Both the position numbers and the translations under genes were made by a program. Shown piece by piece: positions 47,629 to 56,475 of a stretch of DNA of 64,000 nt. The first letter of the stretch is position 1. Each line of letters begins with the position of its first letter. Under the pieces are notes generated by a model. The model did no database searches. It was not told the DNA's origin and saw only the letters and a list, made by a program, of their open reading frames with translations. Origin of the DNA: Caulobacter segnis (GTDB lineage Bacteria > Pseudomonadota > Alphaproteobacteria > Caulobacterales > Caulobacteraceae); contig NZ_CP096040.1 of the NCBI RefSeq assembly GCF_023935105.1, forward strand, positions 5,623,001 to 5,687,000. The letters are read 5' to 3'.

Positions 47629-50214
47629 ATGGCCCGCTACAATCCCAAAGACACCGAGCCCAAGTGGCGTGAAGCCTGGGCGAAGGCCGACGTCTTCAAG
47701 ACCGGCGAGATCAACGACGGCCGTCCGAAATACTACGTCCTCGAGATGTTCCCGTATCCGTCGGGCCGCATCCACATGGGCCACGTCCGCAACTACGCCA
47801 TGGGCGACGTCGTGGCCCGCTACAAGCGCGCCCAGGGCTTCAACGTGCTGCACCCGATGGGCTGGGACGCCTTCGGCATGCCGGCCGAGAACGCGGCCAT
47901 GGAGCGCGGCGTCCACCCCAAGGGCTGGACCTACGACAACATCGCCGCCATGCGCGAGCAGCTGAAGTCGCTGGGCATCTCGGTCGACTGGTCCCGCGAG
48001 TTCGCCACCTGCGACCCGGAATACTATGGCAAGCAGCAGGCTTGGTTCCTGCGCCTGCTGAAGCGCGGCCTGGTCTATCGCAAGGAAGCCTCGGTCAACT
48101 GGGACCCGGTCGATATGACCGTCCTGGCCAACGAACAGGTCATCGACGGCAAGGGCTGGCGTTCGGGCGCGACGGTCGAGAAGCGCAAGCTGACCCAGTG
48201 GTTCCTGCGCATCACCGACTACGCCGACGACCTGATCGAGGGGCTGAAGACCCTGGACCGCTGGCCCGACAAGGTTCGCCTGATGCAGGAGAACTGGATC
48301 GGCCGCTCCAAGGGCCTGCGCTTCAAGTTCCAGTTCGACGGTGAAGCGCCCGACGGCATGGCCGAGGGGCTGGAGGTCTACACCACCCGCCCCGACACCC
48401 TGTTCGGCGCCAGCTTCGTCGGCATCGCGCCCGAGCACCCGCTGGCCGAGCGCCTGGGCCTGGAAAATCCCGAGGTCCAGCAGTTCATCGCCGACTGCCG
48501 CAAGGGCGGCACCTCGGAAGCCGAGATCGAGAGCGCCGAGAAGCTGGGCTACGACACCGGCCTGCGGGTCAAGCACCCGCTGGACCCGTCGATCACCCTG
48601 CCCGTCTGGATCGCCAACTTCATCCTGATGGACTACGGCACCGGCGCGATCTTCGCCTGCCCGGCTCACGACCAGCGCGACCTGGACTTCGCCCGCAAGT
48701 ACGACCTGCCGGTCAAGCCGGTGGTGCTGCCCAATGGCGAGGATCCGGCGACCTTCCAGGTCGGCAAGGAGGCCTATGTCGGCCCCGGCAAGATCTTCAA
48801 TTCCGAGTTCCTGGACGGCATGGACGTCGAGGCCGCCAAGGCCGAGGCCGTCGCCCGCATCGAGGCGGCCGGCCAGGGCCAGGGCGCGACGGTCTATCGC
48901 CTGCGCGACTGGGGCGTCTCGCGCCAGCGCTATTGGGGCTGCCCGATCCCGGTCATCCACTGCGCCGACTGCGGCGTCGTGCCCGTGCCGGAAGACCAGC
49001 TGCCGGTCGCCCTGCCCGAGGACGTCACCTTCGACAAGCCGGGCAACCCGCTGCTGCGCCACCCGACCTGGCGCCACACCACCTGTCCGTCCTGCGGCGG
49101 CCGCGCCGAGCGCGAGACCGATACGCTGGATACGTTCATCGACAGCAGCTGGTACTTCGCCCGCTTTGCCGACACCCATGCGGCCGAGCCGGTGGGCAAG
49201 GACGCGGCCGACTACTGGCTGGCCGTCGACCAGTATATCGGCGGCGTCGAGCACGCGATCCTGCACCTGCTGTACGCCCGCTTCATCACCCGCGCCCTGA
49301 AGGACGAGAACCTGCTGTCGGTCGAGGAGCCGTTCGCGGGCCTGTTCACCCAGGGCATGGTCACCCACGAGGCCTACAAGAACGAGGCTGGCGAGTGGGT
49401 CGAGCCGTCGGACGTGGTAATCGCCGTCGAGGGCAATTCACGCTCGGCCAAGCACGCCAAGACCGGCGCGCCGATCGTCATCGGCGACGTCGAGAAGATG
49501 TCGAAGTCCAAGAAGAACGTCGTCGCCCCCGAGGACATCTTCGAGGCCTACGGCGTCGACAGCGCCCGCCTGTTCGTGATGTCCGACAGCCCGCCCGAGC
49601 GCGACGTGCAGTGGACCAATTCCGGCGTCGAGGGGTCGTGGCGCTTCACGCACCGCCTATGGAACGAGTTCGACAGCCAGCCGGCCGGCGACTTCGCCCA
49701 TGACGAGGCCGACGAAGCGGCCCTGACCCTGCGCAAGGCGGCCCACAAGCTGATCGGCTTCGTCACCGACAGCATCGAGGGCTTCCGCTTCAACAGCGGC
49801 GTGGCGCGCCTGTACGAGTTCCTGAACGCCCTGAAGGCCGCTCCGGCTGAAGGCGCGAGTAGTGCCGTCCTGGCGGCCCGCGCCGAGGCCCTGAACATCC
49901 TGGCCCGTCTGGTCGCGCCGTTCACCCCGCACCTGGCCGAAGAGGCCTGGGCGAAGATCGGCGGCGACGGCATGGTCGTGAACGCGCCCTGGCCCAAGGC
50001 CGATCCAGCCCTGGCCGCCGACGACGAGCGCATCCTGCCGATCCAGATCAACGGCAAGCGTCGCGGCGAGATCAAGGTCAAGGCTGGCGCGGCCGAAGAC
50101 GAGGTTCAGAAAATCGCTCTGGCGGATCCGAACGTCATGGCTCACCTTGAGGGCGTTACGGTTCGCAAGGTGATCGTGGTCAAGGACCGCATCGTCAACA
50201 TCGTGGCCAACTGA
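47629..50214 (+). CDS. leuS: Leucyl-tRNA synthetase
   Basis: 861 residues, class I synthetase. The HIGH motif variant is PYPSGRIHMGHVRNY (about 41-55), the CP1 editing domain includes TTRPDTLFGASF and the editing aspartate region, and KMSKS is exact in VEKMSKSKKNVV (about 624). A C-terminal anticodon-binding domain ends IVVKDRIVNIVAN. It charges tRNA-Leu. It leads the leuS-lptE-holA operon, with 17 bp to lptE. Confidence 0.98.
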   Translation: MARYNPKDTEPKWREAWAKADVFKTGEINDGRPKYYVLEMFPYPSGRIHMGHVRNYAMGDVVARYKRAQGFNVLHPMGWDAFGMPAENAAMERGVHPKGWTYDNIAAMREQLKSLGISVDWSREFATCDPEYYGKQQAWFLRLLKRGLVYRKEASVNWDPVDMTVLANEQVIDGKGWRSGATVEKRKLTQWFLRITDYADDLIEGLKTLDRWPDKVRLMQENWIGRSKGLRFKFQFDGEAPDGMAEGLEVYTTRPDTLFGASFVGIAPEHPLAERLGLENPEVQQFIADCRKGGTSEAEIESAEKLGYDTGLRVKHPLDPSITLPVWIANFILMDYGTGAIFACPAHDQRDLDFARKYDLPVKPVVLPNGEDPATFQVGKEAYVGPGKIFNSEFLDGMDVEAAKAEAVARIEAAGQGQGATVYRLRDWGVSRQRYWGCPIPVIHCADCGVVPVPEDQLPVALPEDVTFDKPGNPLLRHPTWRHTTCPSCGGRAERETDTLDTFIDSSWYFARFADTHAAEPVGKDAADYWLAVDQYIGGVEHAILHLLYARFITRALKDENLLSVEEPFAGLFTQGMVTHEAYKNEAGEWVEPSDVVIAVEGNSRSAKHAKTGAPIVIGDVEKMSKSKKNVVAPEDIFEAYGVDSARLFVMSDSPPERDVQWTNSGVEGSWRFTHRLWNEFDSQPAGDFAHDEADEAALTLRKAAHKLIGFVTDSIEGFRFNSGVARLYEFLNALKAAPAEGASSAVLAARAEALNILARLVAPFTPHLAEEAWAKIGGDGMVVNAPWPKADPALAADDERILPIQINGKRRGEIKVKAGAAEDEVQKIALADPNVMAHLEGVTVRKVIVVKDRIVNIVAN

Positions 50215-50231
50215 GATCCCAGACGAGACCG

Positions 50232-50732
50232 ATGAATCGCACCCTGGCAGCCGCCGCTCTGGCCCTCTCGACCCTGGCCCTGTCCGCCTGCGCCGGCTTC
50301 ACGCCGCTGTATGGCCGCCCGGGCGTCGGGGTCGGTCTCTCCAGCATCGAGACGGTCGCGGCCCAGGGTCGCGGCGGCTACCTGCTGCGCGAGCAGCTTG
50401 ACGACGCCCTGGCCCACCGTCAGGGCAGTCCGGCCGCCTACAAGCTGATGCTGTCGGTCAACGAGAACCGCTTCGCCCGTGGTGTCCGCCTGGACAACAC
50501 GGCCAACCGCTACGAGTTGCGGATGACCGTCAACTGGCGCCTGCTGGACGCGAAGACCGGCGTGGAGGCTCACAAGGGCGTCACCGAGGTCTCGGTGACC
50601 TACGACTCCGCCGACCAGCCCTACGCGGCCATCGCGGCCCAGAACGACGGCCAGGAACGCGCCGCCGCCGAAGTGGCGCGCAAGATCCAGCTGGACCTCG
50701 CCACCTGGCTGGCGAGCCGGAAACCGGCTTAA
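50232..50732 (+). CDS. lptE: LPS assembly lipoprotein LptE
   Basis: 166 residues. Lipobox LSAC with Cys 20 followed by AGFTPLYGR, the typical LptE N-terminus. The rest has YLLREQLDDALAH and the beta-strand LMLSVNENRFARGVRLDNTANRYEL region (about 75-100). LptE plugs LptD in the outer membrane and delivers LPS. Location between leuS and holA is the conserved proteobacterial arrangement. Confidence 0.92.
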   Translation: MNRTLAAAALALSTLALSACAGFTPLYGRPGVGVGLSSIETVAAQGRGGYLLREQLDDALAHRQGSPAAYKLMLSVNENRFARGVRLDNTANRYELRMTVNWRLLDAKTGVEAHKGVTEVSVTYDSADQPYAAIAAQNDGQERAAAEVARKIQLDLATWLASRKPA

Positions 50733-50738
50733 GCGTCG

Positions 50739-51791
50739 ATGATTCTTTCCAAGCGTCCGGACGTCGAACGCTTCCTGCGGGAGCCGACCCCGGACATCCG
50801 GGCCGTGGTCATCTACGGCAAGGACCGAGGCGTGGTGCGCGATCGCGCCAACGCCCTGGCCAAGCGCGTGGTCGAACGCCCGGACGATCCCTTCGACACG
50901 GCCATGCTGACCGACGGCGACCTGGATGCCGATCCGGCCAAGCTGGAAGACGAGCTGTCGGCCATGTCGCTGATGGGCGGCCGACGCCTGGTGCGCCTGC
51001 GCCTGGGCGGCGAAAAGGCCGGACCCGACAAGCAGGCGTCCGAAGCCCTGGCCCGCCATGTCGAGGGCCAGCTGAACCCCGACGCCTTCTTCCTGGTCGA
51101 GGCCGGGGCCCTGGGCCGCGACTCTCTGCTGCGCAAGGTCGGCGAGAAGGCCAATGGCTGCGCCGTCATCCCCTGCTACGAGGACGAGGCGGGTGATCTG
51201 GCGCGTCTGGCCCGCGACACCCTGGCCAACGACAAGGTGGCCCTGAACAGCGAGGCGCTGGACCTGTTCGTCTCGCGCCTGCCCAAGGAGCGTGGCGTGG
51301 CCCGGGCCGAGATCGAGCGCCTGGCCCTGTACCTGGGCCCCAACAGCGGCGTCACGGCCACGGCGGCCGACCTGACGGATTTCCTCGGCGTCGAGCCCGA
51401 GGCCTCGCTCAGCGACGCAGCGGCCGACGCGTTCGGCGGCCGGGCCGGCGCGGCCCAGACCGCCCTGCGCCGCGCGGCGGCCGAGGGCGAAGGCGGGCCG
51501 GCCGCCGTCCGGGCCATGAGCTATTATCTGGGCCGCCTGCGCCGGGTGCTGACCCTGCACAAGAACGGCGTCGACCTGCAGGCGGCCGCCAAGGCCGCCG
51601 GTGTGTTCTGGAAACAGGAGCGCGAGTTCCTGCGCCAAGCGCGCGGCTGGAACCTGGAAGCCATCCTGGAGATCCAGGGCGAGATCCTGACCGCCGACCG
51701 GGCCTGCAAGACCTCCGGCTCACCCGACCAGCTGCTCGCCGAGCGCCTGGCGCTGATGATCGCCGGCCGCGCGCGGCGGCTGGGGCTGTAG
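50739..51791 (+). CDS. holA: DNA polymerase III subunit delta
   Basis: 350 residues. The delta subunit is the wrench of the clamp loader that opens the beta clamp. The N-terminal domain has VVIYGKDRGVVRDRAN (degenerate P-loop region) and LSAMSLMGGRRLVRLRLGG. The C-terminal collar includes AVRAMSYYLGRLRRVL and SPDQLLAERLALMIAGRAR. It begins 6 bp after lptE and ends the operon. Confidence 0.94.
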   Translation: MILSKRPDVERFLREPTPDIRAVVIYGKDRGVVRDRANALAKRVVERPDDPFDTAMLTDGDLDADPAKLEDELSAMSLMGGRRLVRLRLGGEKAGPDKQASEALARHVEGQLNPDAFFLVEAGALGRDSLLRKVGEKANGCAVIPCYEDEAGDLARLARDTLANDKVALNSEALDLFVSRLPKERGVARAEIERLALYLGPNSGVTATAADLTDFLGVEPEASLSDAAADAFGGRAGAAQTALRRAAAEGEGGPAAVRAMSYYLGRLRRVLTLHKNGVDLQAAAKAAGVFWKQEREFLRQARGWNLEAILEIQGEILTADRACKTSGSPDQLLAERLALMIAGRARRLGL

Positions 51792-51906
51792 AGCGCCAAA
51801 CCGCCCGAAAACAGGCCCTTTGCGCGCCTGTGGACAGGTTTCGGGAAAGCCTTACCGGACAAGCGCTTGCAGCCGAAAACGACTCACAGCGCCCTCCTCT
51901 CACGAA

Positions 51907-51940
51907 AACGGCGCCTCCCGGAGTACGGAAAGGCGCCGTT
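51907..51940 (-). terminator. Intrinsic terminator after parB
   Basis: AACGGCGCCT (51907-51916) and AGGCGCCGTT (51931-51940) form a perfect 10-bp stem. On the minus strand the stem runs into GTTTTCG, 70 bp past the parB stop. The remaining 219-bp holA-parB gap also holds a CCCGAAA/TTTCGGG inverted repeat (51804-51845) that may end the holA transcript. Confidence 0.7.
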
Positions 51941-52010
51941 CGGTGCGCGACAGAGGCGATTTCAGAGAGGCAGAAAATCGCTCATCCGCACGCTCTTTGC
52001 GTGCGTCCGA

Positions 52011-52912
52011 TCAGGTCGTCGACCAGTCGGCGGCGCCGCGCGTCAGCCGGTTGCACAGGTCGTCCAGCTGCTCGAGCGTCGCATAGGTGATGGTCAAGGT
52101 CCCGGTCGCGCCGCGATGGTCGATCGAGACGTCCAGGCCCAAGACCGACGACAGGTCGGCCTCAAGGGCCTGGGTGTCAGTGTCCTTGACGCGCGGCGGC
52201 CGGCCACCCTTGTTCTTGGTCGGCGTCGCGGTCGGCGCCTTGCGGGCCAGGGCCTCGGTCTCGCGGACCGACAGGCCGCCCGCGATGATCTGCTTGGCCA
52301 AACCCACCGGATCGGCCGCCGCGGCGATGGCGCGGGCATGACCGGCCGACAGTTCGCCGCTGACCAGGTAGGACTGGACCTCGTCCGGTAGGGCCAGCAG
52401 GCGCATCGTATTGGCGACGTGGCTGCGGCTCTTGCCGATGGTCTGGGCGATCGCTTCCTGGGTGCGCTCGAACTTCTCCATCAGCACCTTGTAGGAAAGC
52501 GCCTCTTCCAGGACGTTCAGGTCGGCGCGTTGGACGTTCTCGATGATGCCGATCTCCAGCACCGCCAGGTCGTCCAGCTCGCGCACCATGATCGGCACGC
52601 TGCGCAGGCCCGCGCGCTGGGCCGCGCGCCAGCGGCGTTCGCCTGCGACGATCTGGTATTCGCCGGGGCGCCCGGCGCCGGGCGCACAAGGATCGGCTGC
52701 AGAACACCCTTTTCGCGGATCGAGTTAGACAGGTCCTCGAGGTCTTCCTCGCGGAAGGTGCGGCGCGGCTGGTCCGGATTGCGCTTCAGGATCTCGATCG
52801 GCGCTTCCCGCGAACCGGCGGTGTTGTCGCCCGGAGCCTGGGCCGGCGCGGTCTCGACCTCGCCCAGCAGGGCGGACAGCCCGCGTCCCAGACCACGACG
52901 CCCCTCGGCCAT
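52011..52912 (-). pseudogene. parB: Chromosome partitioning protein ParB, frameshifted by one missing base
   Basis: ParB binds parS, spreads using CTP and recruits ParA and the segregation machinery. The start is MAEGRRGLGRGLSALLGE at 52912. The first part reaches GVLQPILVRPAPGAP and then leaves frame; QIVAGERRWRAAQRAGL and PIMVRELDDLAVLEIGIIENV follow in another frame through the helix-turn-helix (TQEAIAQTIGKSRSHVAN) and C-terminal dimer domain. Adding one C to the C4 run (G4 at 52665-52668 on plus) restores PGAPGEYQIVAGERRW and a protein of about 300 residues, close to the C. crescentus length. parB is essential in Caulobacter, so a sequence error is most likely. Confidence 0.9.
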
Positions 52913-52988
52913 ACCCGGCTCTCCCACCACGACGGTCTCCATCACACTATCAGTCAAGCTAAGGTTCTAGGTCTTACTCGGTCAGACG

Positions 52989-53024
52989 GCCAACTAGGCG
53001 GCCAACTAGGCGGCCAACTAGGCG
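52989..53024. repeat. 12-bp tandem repeat carrying the parA stop codon (three copies)
   Basis: GCCAACTAGGCG occurs three times without a mismatch at 52989-53000, 53001-53012 and 53013-53024. On the minus strand each copy contains TAG in the parA frame, so parA ends with three in-frame TAG codons spaced 12 nt, then TGA. Confidence 0.95.
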
Positions 53025-53821
53025 GCTTGCGCCTGGCGGTCGCGTTCGCGGCTGATCACCTCGCGAGCCAGCTTCAGATAGGCCTGGCTGCCAGCGCACT
53101 TCAGATCGTACAGCAGCACCGGCTTGCCGAAGGACGGGGCCTCGGAGACGCGGACATTACGCGGGATCACCGCGTCATAGACCTTGTCGCCGAAGTGGGC
53201 GCGGACGTCGCTGGCCACCTGTTCGGACAAGCTGTTGCGGCGGTCGTACATGGTCAGCACAACCCCTTGAATCTCGAGGCGCGGGTTCAGGCTGCCCCTC
53301 ACCCGCTCGATGGTCCGCATCAGCTGGGTCAGGCCTTCCAGGGCGAAGAACTCGCACTGCAGCGGCACGAACACCGCGTCGGCGGCGGTCATGGCGTTGA
53401 CGGTCAGCACGTTCAACGACGGCGGGCAGTCGATCAGGACGTAGGTGTAGGGGCCGTTGGCGCGGATGGTCTCCAGCGCGTCGCGCAACCGGTAGGACCG
53501 GCGGGCGGTCTGACCCAGTTCGATCTCGATCCCCGACAGGTCGGCGTCAGCCGGTATGACGTCCAGGCCCGGCAGCTCGGTCTTCACGGCGGCGTCGACC
53601 ACCGGCGATTCGCCCATCAGCACGTCATAGAGCGTGGTGCGGCGCGCCGTGCGGCCGATGCCCAGACCCGTCGAGCAGTTGCCCTGCGGGTCGGCGTCGA
53701 TCAGCAGCACGCGCTCGCCGCAGGCGGCCAGGGCGGTGCCCAGGTTGATGGCGGTCGTGGTCTTGCCGACCCCGCCCTTCTGGTTGGCGATGGCCAGGAC
53801 GCGGAGAGGATTAGCGGACAC
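53018..53821 (-). CDS. parA: Chromosome partitioning ATPase ParA
   Basis: 267 residues from a GTG at 53821. Deviant Walker A KGGVGKTTTAINLG starts at residue 15, with the signature lysine. DADPQGNCSTGLG is the switch I-like region and YVLIDCPPSLNVLTVNA the Walker B. ParA-ATP forms a DNA-bound gradient that moves the ParB-parS complex to the new pole. The gene overlaps rsmG by 11 bp and is followed by parB, the operon order gidA-gidB-parA-parB. Confidence 0.97.
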   Translation of the reverse strand: MSANPLRVLAIANQKGGVGKTTTAINLGTALAACGERVLLIDADPQGNCSTGLGIGRTARRTTLYDVLMGESPVVDAAVKTELPGLDVIPADADLSGIEIELGQTARRSYRLRDALETIRANGPYTYVLIDCPPSLNVLTVNAMTAADAVFVPLQCEFFALEGLTQLMRTIERVRGSLNPRLEIQGVVLTMYDRRNSLSEQVASDVRAHFGDKVYDAVIPRNVRVSEAPSFGKPVLLYDLKCAGSQAYLKLAREVISRERDRQAQAA

Positions 53822-54461
53822 GGGAAAGCCTCTTCACTTGAACGATGCGGCCACGAGGGTCGCTTTGACTGGGAAGCAGGTCGCTAGCGAACGACCAGGC
53901 CTTGCGGGCCTCCGTAAGCTCGGCCGCGACGTCCTGACCCTTCAGGAACAGGCCGGTCGCGCCACGGTGCAGATAGGGTTCGGCGAAGCCGAGCAGCTTA
54001 GTCATCGGGGCGCAGGCCCGCGCGGTGACGATGTCGATCTTCAGCTTCAGGGTCTCGGCTCGGGCGTTGTGGATCTCGACGGGCAGGTCCAGCGCCTGGG
54101 CGGCGACCTCCAGGAAGCGACAGCGCTTGGCCATGCTTTCCACGAGATGGACCTTGGCCCCTTCCCGCCCCTTCAGAAGTATGGCCAGCACGACTCCGGG
54201 CAGACCCGCGCCCGCGCCCAGGTCCGCCCAAGTCAGAGCGTCCGGCGCTAGCGCCAGTAGCTGAGAGCTGTCCAGGGCGTGACGGGTCCAGTAGGTGGCG
54301 ATGGTCAGCGGCCCGACGAGGTTCATGACCTCGTTCCATTCGGCCAGCAGGTCCCGATAGCGCGCCAGATCGGCGATCTGGGCGTCTGACGCGCCGGTAA
54401 GGGCTTGGTAACCAGCCGCGTCCAGCACCGGAGGTTCAGCCAGGAGGGCGTCAGGCTGCAC
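53811..54461 (-). CDS. rsmG: 16S rRNA (guanine-527-N7)-methyltransferase RsmG (GidB)
   Basis: 216 residues from a GTG at 54461. Rossmann-fold methyltransferase: WADLGAGAGLPGVVLAI is the SAM loop, VHLVESMAKRCRFLE and the NARAE segment follow, and VTARACAPM contains the catalytic-pocket residues. It methylates G527 of 16S rRNA; loss gives low-level streptomycin resistance in other bacteria. It overlaps mnmG (11 bp) and parA (11 bp). Confidence 0.95.
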   Translation of the reverse strand: MQPDALLAEPPVLDAAGYQALTGASDAQIADLARYRDLLAEWNEVMNLVGPLTIATYWTRHALDSSQLLALAPDALTWADLGAGAGLPGVVLAILLKGREGAKVHLVESMAKRCRFLEVAAQALDLPVEIHNARAETLKLKIDIVTARACAPMTKLLGFAEPYLHRGATGLFLKGQDVAAELTEARKAWSFASDLLPSQSDPRGRIVQVKRLSRVR

Positions 54462-56307
54462 GGCCGCGTCTCACATGGGCCAGCAGGGCGGTCAGCGCCC
54501 CGGGGGTCACGCCCTCGATGCGGGCGGCCTGGCCTAAGGTCAGTGGCCGTACCCGCGCCAGCTTCTCGCGCACCTCGTTCGACAGGCTGCCGATGTCGGC
54601 ATAATCCAGGTCGGCCGGCAGGCGCAGGTCCTCGTCCTTGCGTAGAGACTCGGCGTCGGCGCGCTGGCGGTCGAGATAGCCGGCATAGGCCGCCTCGATC
54701 TCGATCTGCTCGCGGACGTCGGTGTTCCACGTGAAAACCTCGGGCCAGATCCGGCCGAGGTCGTCGAGGGTGACATCCGGATAGGCCAGCATGGCGAACA
54801 CGTCGCGGCGCACGCCGTCGCTGTTGACCTTGAACCCGGCCTTCACGGCCTCGTTCGGGGTCAGGCTGACGGAACGGGCGAAGGCCCGAGCGGCCTCCAG
54901 GCGCGCCTTCTTCTCGGCCCAGGCAGCGGCGCGGGTCTCGCCCACAACGCCTAAGGCGATGCCGCGATCGGTCAGGCGCTGGTCGGCGTTGTCGGCACGC
55001 AGGGTCAGGCGGAACTCGGCCCGGCTGGTAAACATCCGATACGGCTCGGTGACGCCCCGGGTGACCAGGTCGTCGATCATCACGCCGATATAGGCCTCGT
55101 CGCGGGCGAAGACGGCGGGCTCCCTGCCCTGCACCGCCAAGGCCGCGTTCAAGCCGGCGACCAGGCCCTGGGCCCCGGCCTCCTCATAGCCCGTGGTGCC
55201 ATTGATTTGACCGGCGAGGTACAGGCCCGGCAGGCGCTTGGTCTCCAGCGTGGCGTAGAGCTCGCGCGGATCGACATAGTCGTATTCGATCGCATAGCCG
55301 TAGCGAACGACCTCGACGGTCTCGAGGCCGGGTATCGTGCGCAGGAACAGAAGCTGGGTCTCTTCTGAAACCGACGTGGAAATCCCGTTCGGATAGACCG
55401 TGTCGTCGTCCAGCCCTTCCGGCTCCAGGAAGATCTGGTGGCTGGTCTTGTCGGCGAAGCGGACGACCTTGTCCTCGATCGACGGGCAATAGCGCGGCCC
55501 GATCCCCGTGGCGCGACCGCCATAGACCAGAGACTCACTGAGCCGCTCGGCGATGATCCGGTGGGTCTCTTCGGTCGTGAAGGTGACGCCGCAAGCGATC
55601 TGCGGCACGTCGATCTTGTCGTTCAAATACGAAAACGGGACCGGGGCGTCGTCAGCCGCCTGGCTGTCCAGCCGGTCCCAGGCGATGGTCTTGCCGTTCA
55701 GGCGCGCGGGCGTGCCGGTCTTCAGCCGGCCCATCTGGAAGTCCAGGCCGTATAGACGATCGGACAGGCCGATCGAGGGCTGGTCACCGACACGGCCGGC
55801 GGGGATCCGCTCCTCGCCGCGATGGATGACGCCCTTCAGGAAGGTGCCGGTGGTCAGGATCACACGGGACGCGCGGTACGAGCGCCCTTCCCCATCGATC
55901 GCGCCAGCGACCTTACCGCCCTCGACGATCAGGTCCTCGGCGGCGGCGGCGATGATGTCGAGGTTTGCCGTGGCGGCCAGCTCGGCCTGCATCGCCTCGC
56001 GATAGAGCCTGCGGTCGATCTGGGCCCGCGGACCACGGACAGCCGGGCCCTTGGAGCGGTTCAGCATCCGGAACTGGATGCCGGCCTTGTCAGCCATGCG
56101 GCCCATGACGCCGTCCAAGGCGTCGATCTCGCGGACAAGATGCCCCTTGCCCAGGCCGCCAATGGCCGGGTTGCAGGACATCTCGCCGATGGTTTCCAGC
56201 TTGTGGGTCAGCAGCAGGGTGCGCGCGCCCGCGCGCGCCGAGGCGGCCGCCGCCTCGCAGCCGGCGTGACCGCCGCCGATGACAATGACATCCCAGGTGT
56301 TGGACAA
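54451..56307 (-). CDS. mnmG: tRNA uridine-5-carboxymethylaminomethyl synthesis enzyme MnmG (GidA)
   Basis: 618 residues if started at the TTG at 56307, preceded by GAGGCGAG and giving MSNTWDVIVIGGGHAGCEAA. The frame stays open up to 56418, where an ATG falls inside a parS palindrome (MFHVKR...), an unlikely start. FAD binding uses VIVIGGGHAGCEAAAASA. CNPAIGGLGKGHLVREIDAL and GTFLKGVIHRGEERIPAGR are family signatures. With MnmE it modifies wobble U34 of tRNAs. A parS-like site is embedded at 54723-54738. Confidence 0.95.
   Translation of the reverse strand: MSNTWDVIVIGGGHAGCEAAAASARAGARTLLLTHKLETIGEMSCNPAIGGLGKGHLVREIDALDGVMGRMADKAGIQFRMLNRSKGPAVRGPRAQIDRRLYREAMQAELAATANLDIIAAAAEDLIVEGGKVAGAIDGEGRSYRASRVILTTGTFLKGVIHRGEERIPAGRVGDQPSIGLSDRLYGLDFQMGRLKTGTPARLNGKTIAWDRLDSQAADDAPVPFSYLNDKIDVPQIACGVTFTTEETHRIIAERLSESLVYGGRATGIGPRYCPSIEDKVVRFADKTSHQIFLEPEGLDDDTVYPNGISTSVSEETQLLFLRTIPGLETVEVVRYGYAIEYDYVDPRELYATLETKRLPGLYLAGQINGTTGYEEAGAQGLVAGLNAALAVQGREPAVFARDEAYIGVMIDDLVTRGVTEPYRMFTSRAEFRLTLRADNADQRLTDRGIALGVVGETRAAAWAEKKARLEAARAFARSVSLTPNEAVKAGFKVNSDGVRRDVFAMLAYPDVTLDDLGRIWPEVFTWNTDVREQIEIEAAYAGYLDRQRADAESLRKDEDLRLPADLDYADIGSLSNEVREKLARVRPLTLGQAARIEGVTPGALTALLAHVRRGRAA
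54723..54738. other. parS-like site inside mnmG
   Basis: TGTTCCACGTGAAAAC matches the classic parS 16-mer TGTTCCACGTGAAACA at 14 positions, with an intact CACGTG centre. It is within coding sequence. Confidence 0.6.
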
Positions 56308-56401
56308 CGAACTCGCCTCAATGCGAACGCCCCCGAACCTGCGGGGGCGCTGGACTCGATCTATACGCCAATCAGCCGATCCGGTCGATGCGACTCCCTG
56401 G

Positions 56402-56417
56402 CGTTTCACGTGAAACA
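56402..56417. other. parS site upstream of mnmG
   Basis: CGTTTCACGTGAAACA contains the perfect 14-bp palindrome GTTTCACGTGAAAC, the Caulobacter ParB-binding core. It lies between mnmE and the preferred mnmG start. Confidence 0.92.
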
Positions 56418-56459
56418 CCCCCGCTACAGCTGTGAGCGCGCTGTGGACAATATGGGGGA

Positions 56460-56475
56460 TACTTCACGGGAAACA
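56460..56475. other. Degenerate parS-like site between mnmE and mnmG
   Basis: TACTTCACGGGAAACA matches the parS consensus at 13 of 16 positions but has CACGGG instead of CACGTG. It starts 43 bp from the end of the perfect site at 56402-56417. Confidence 0.45.

Noticed and set aside
56440..56450. TGTGGACAA near mnmG as a DnaA box, hinting at an origin here
   Set aside because: One mismatch from the box, isolated, and no AT-rich unwinding region or box cluster lies around it. The origin is expected beyond the right edge.
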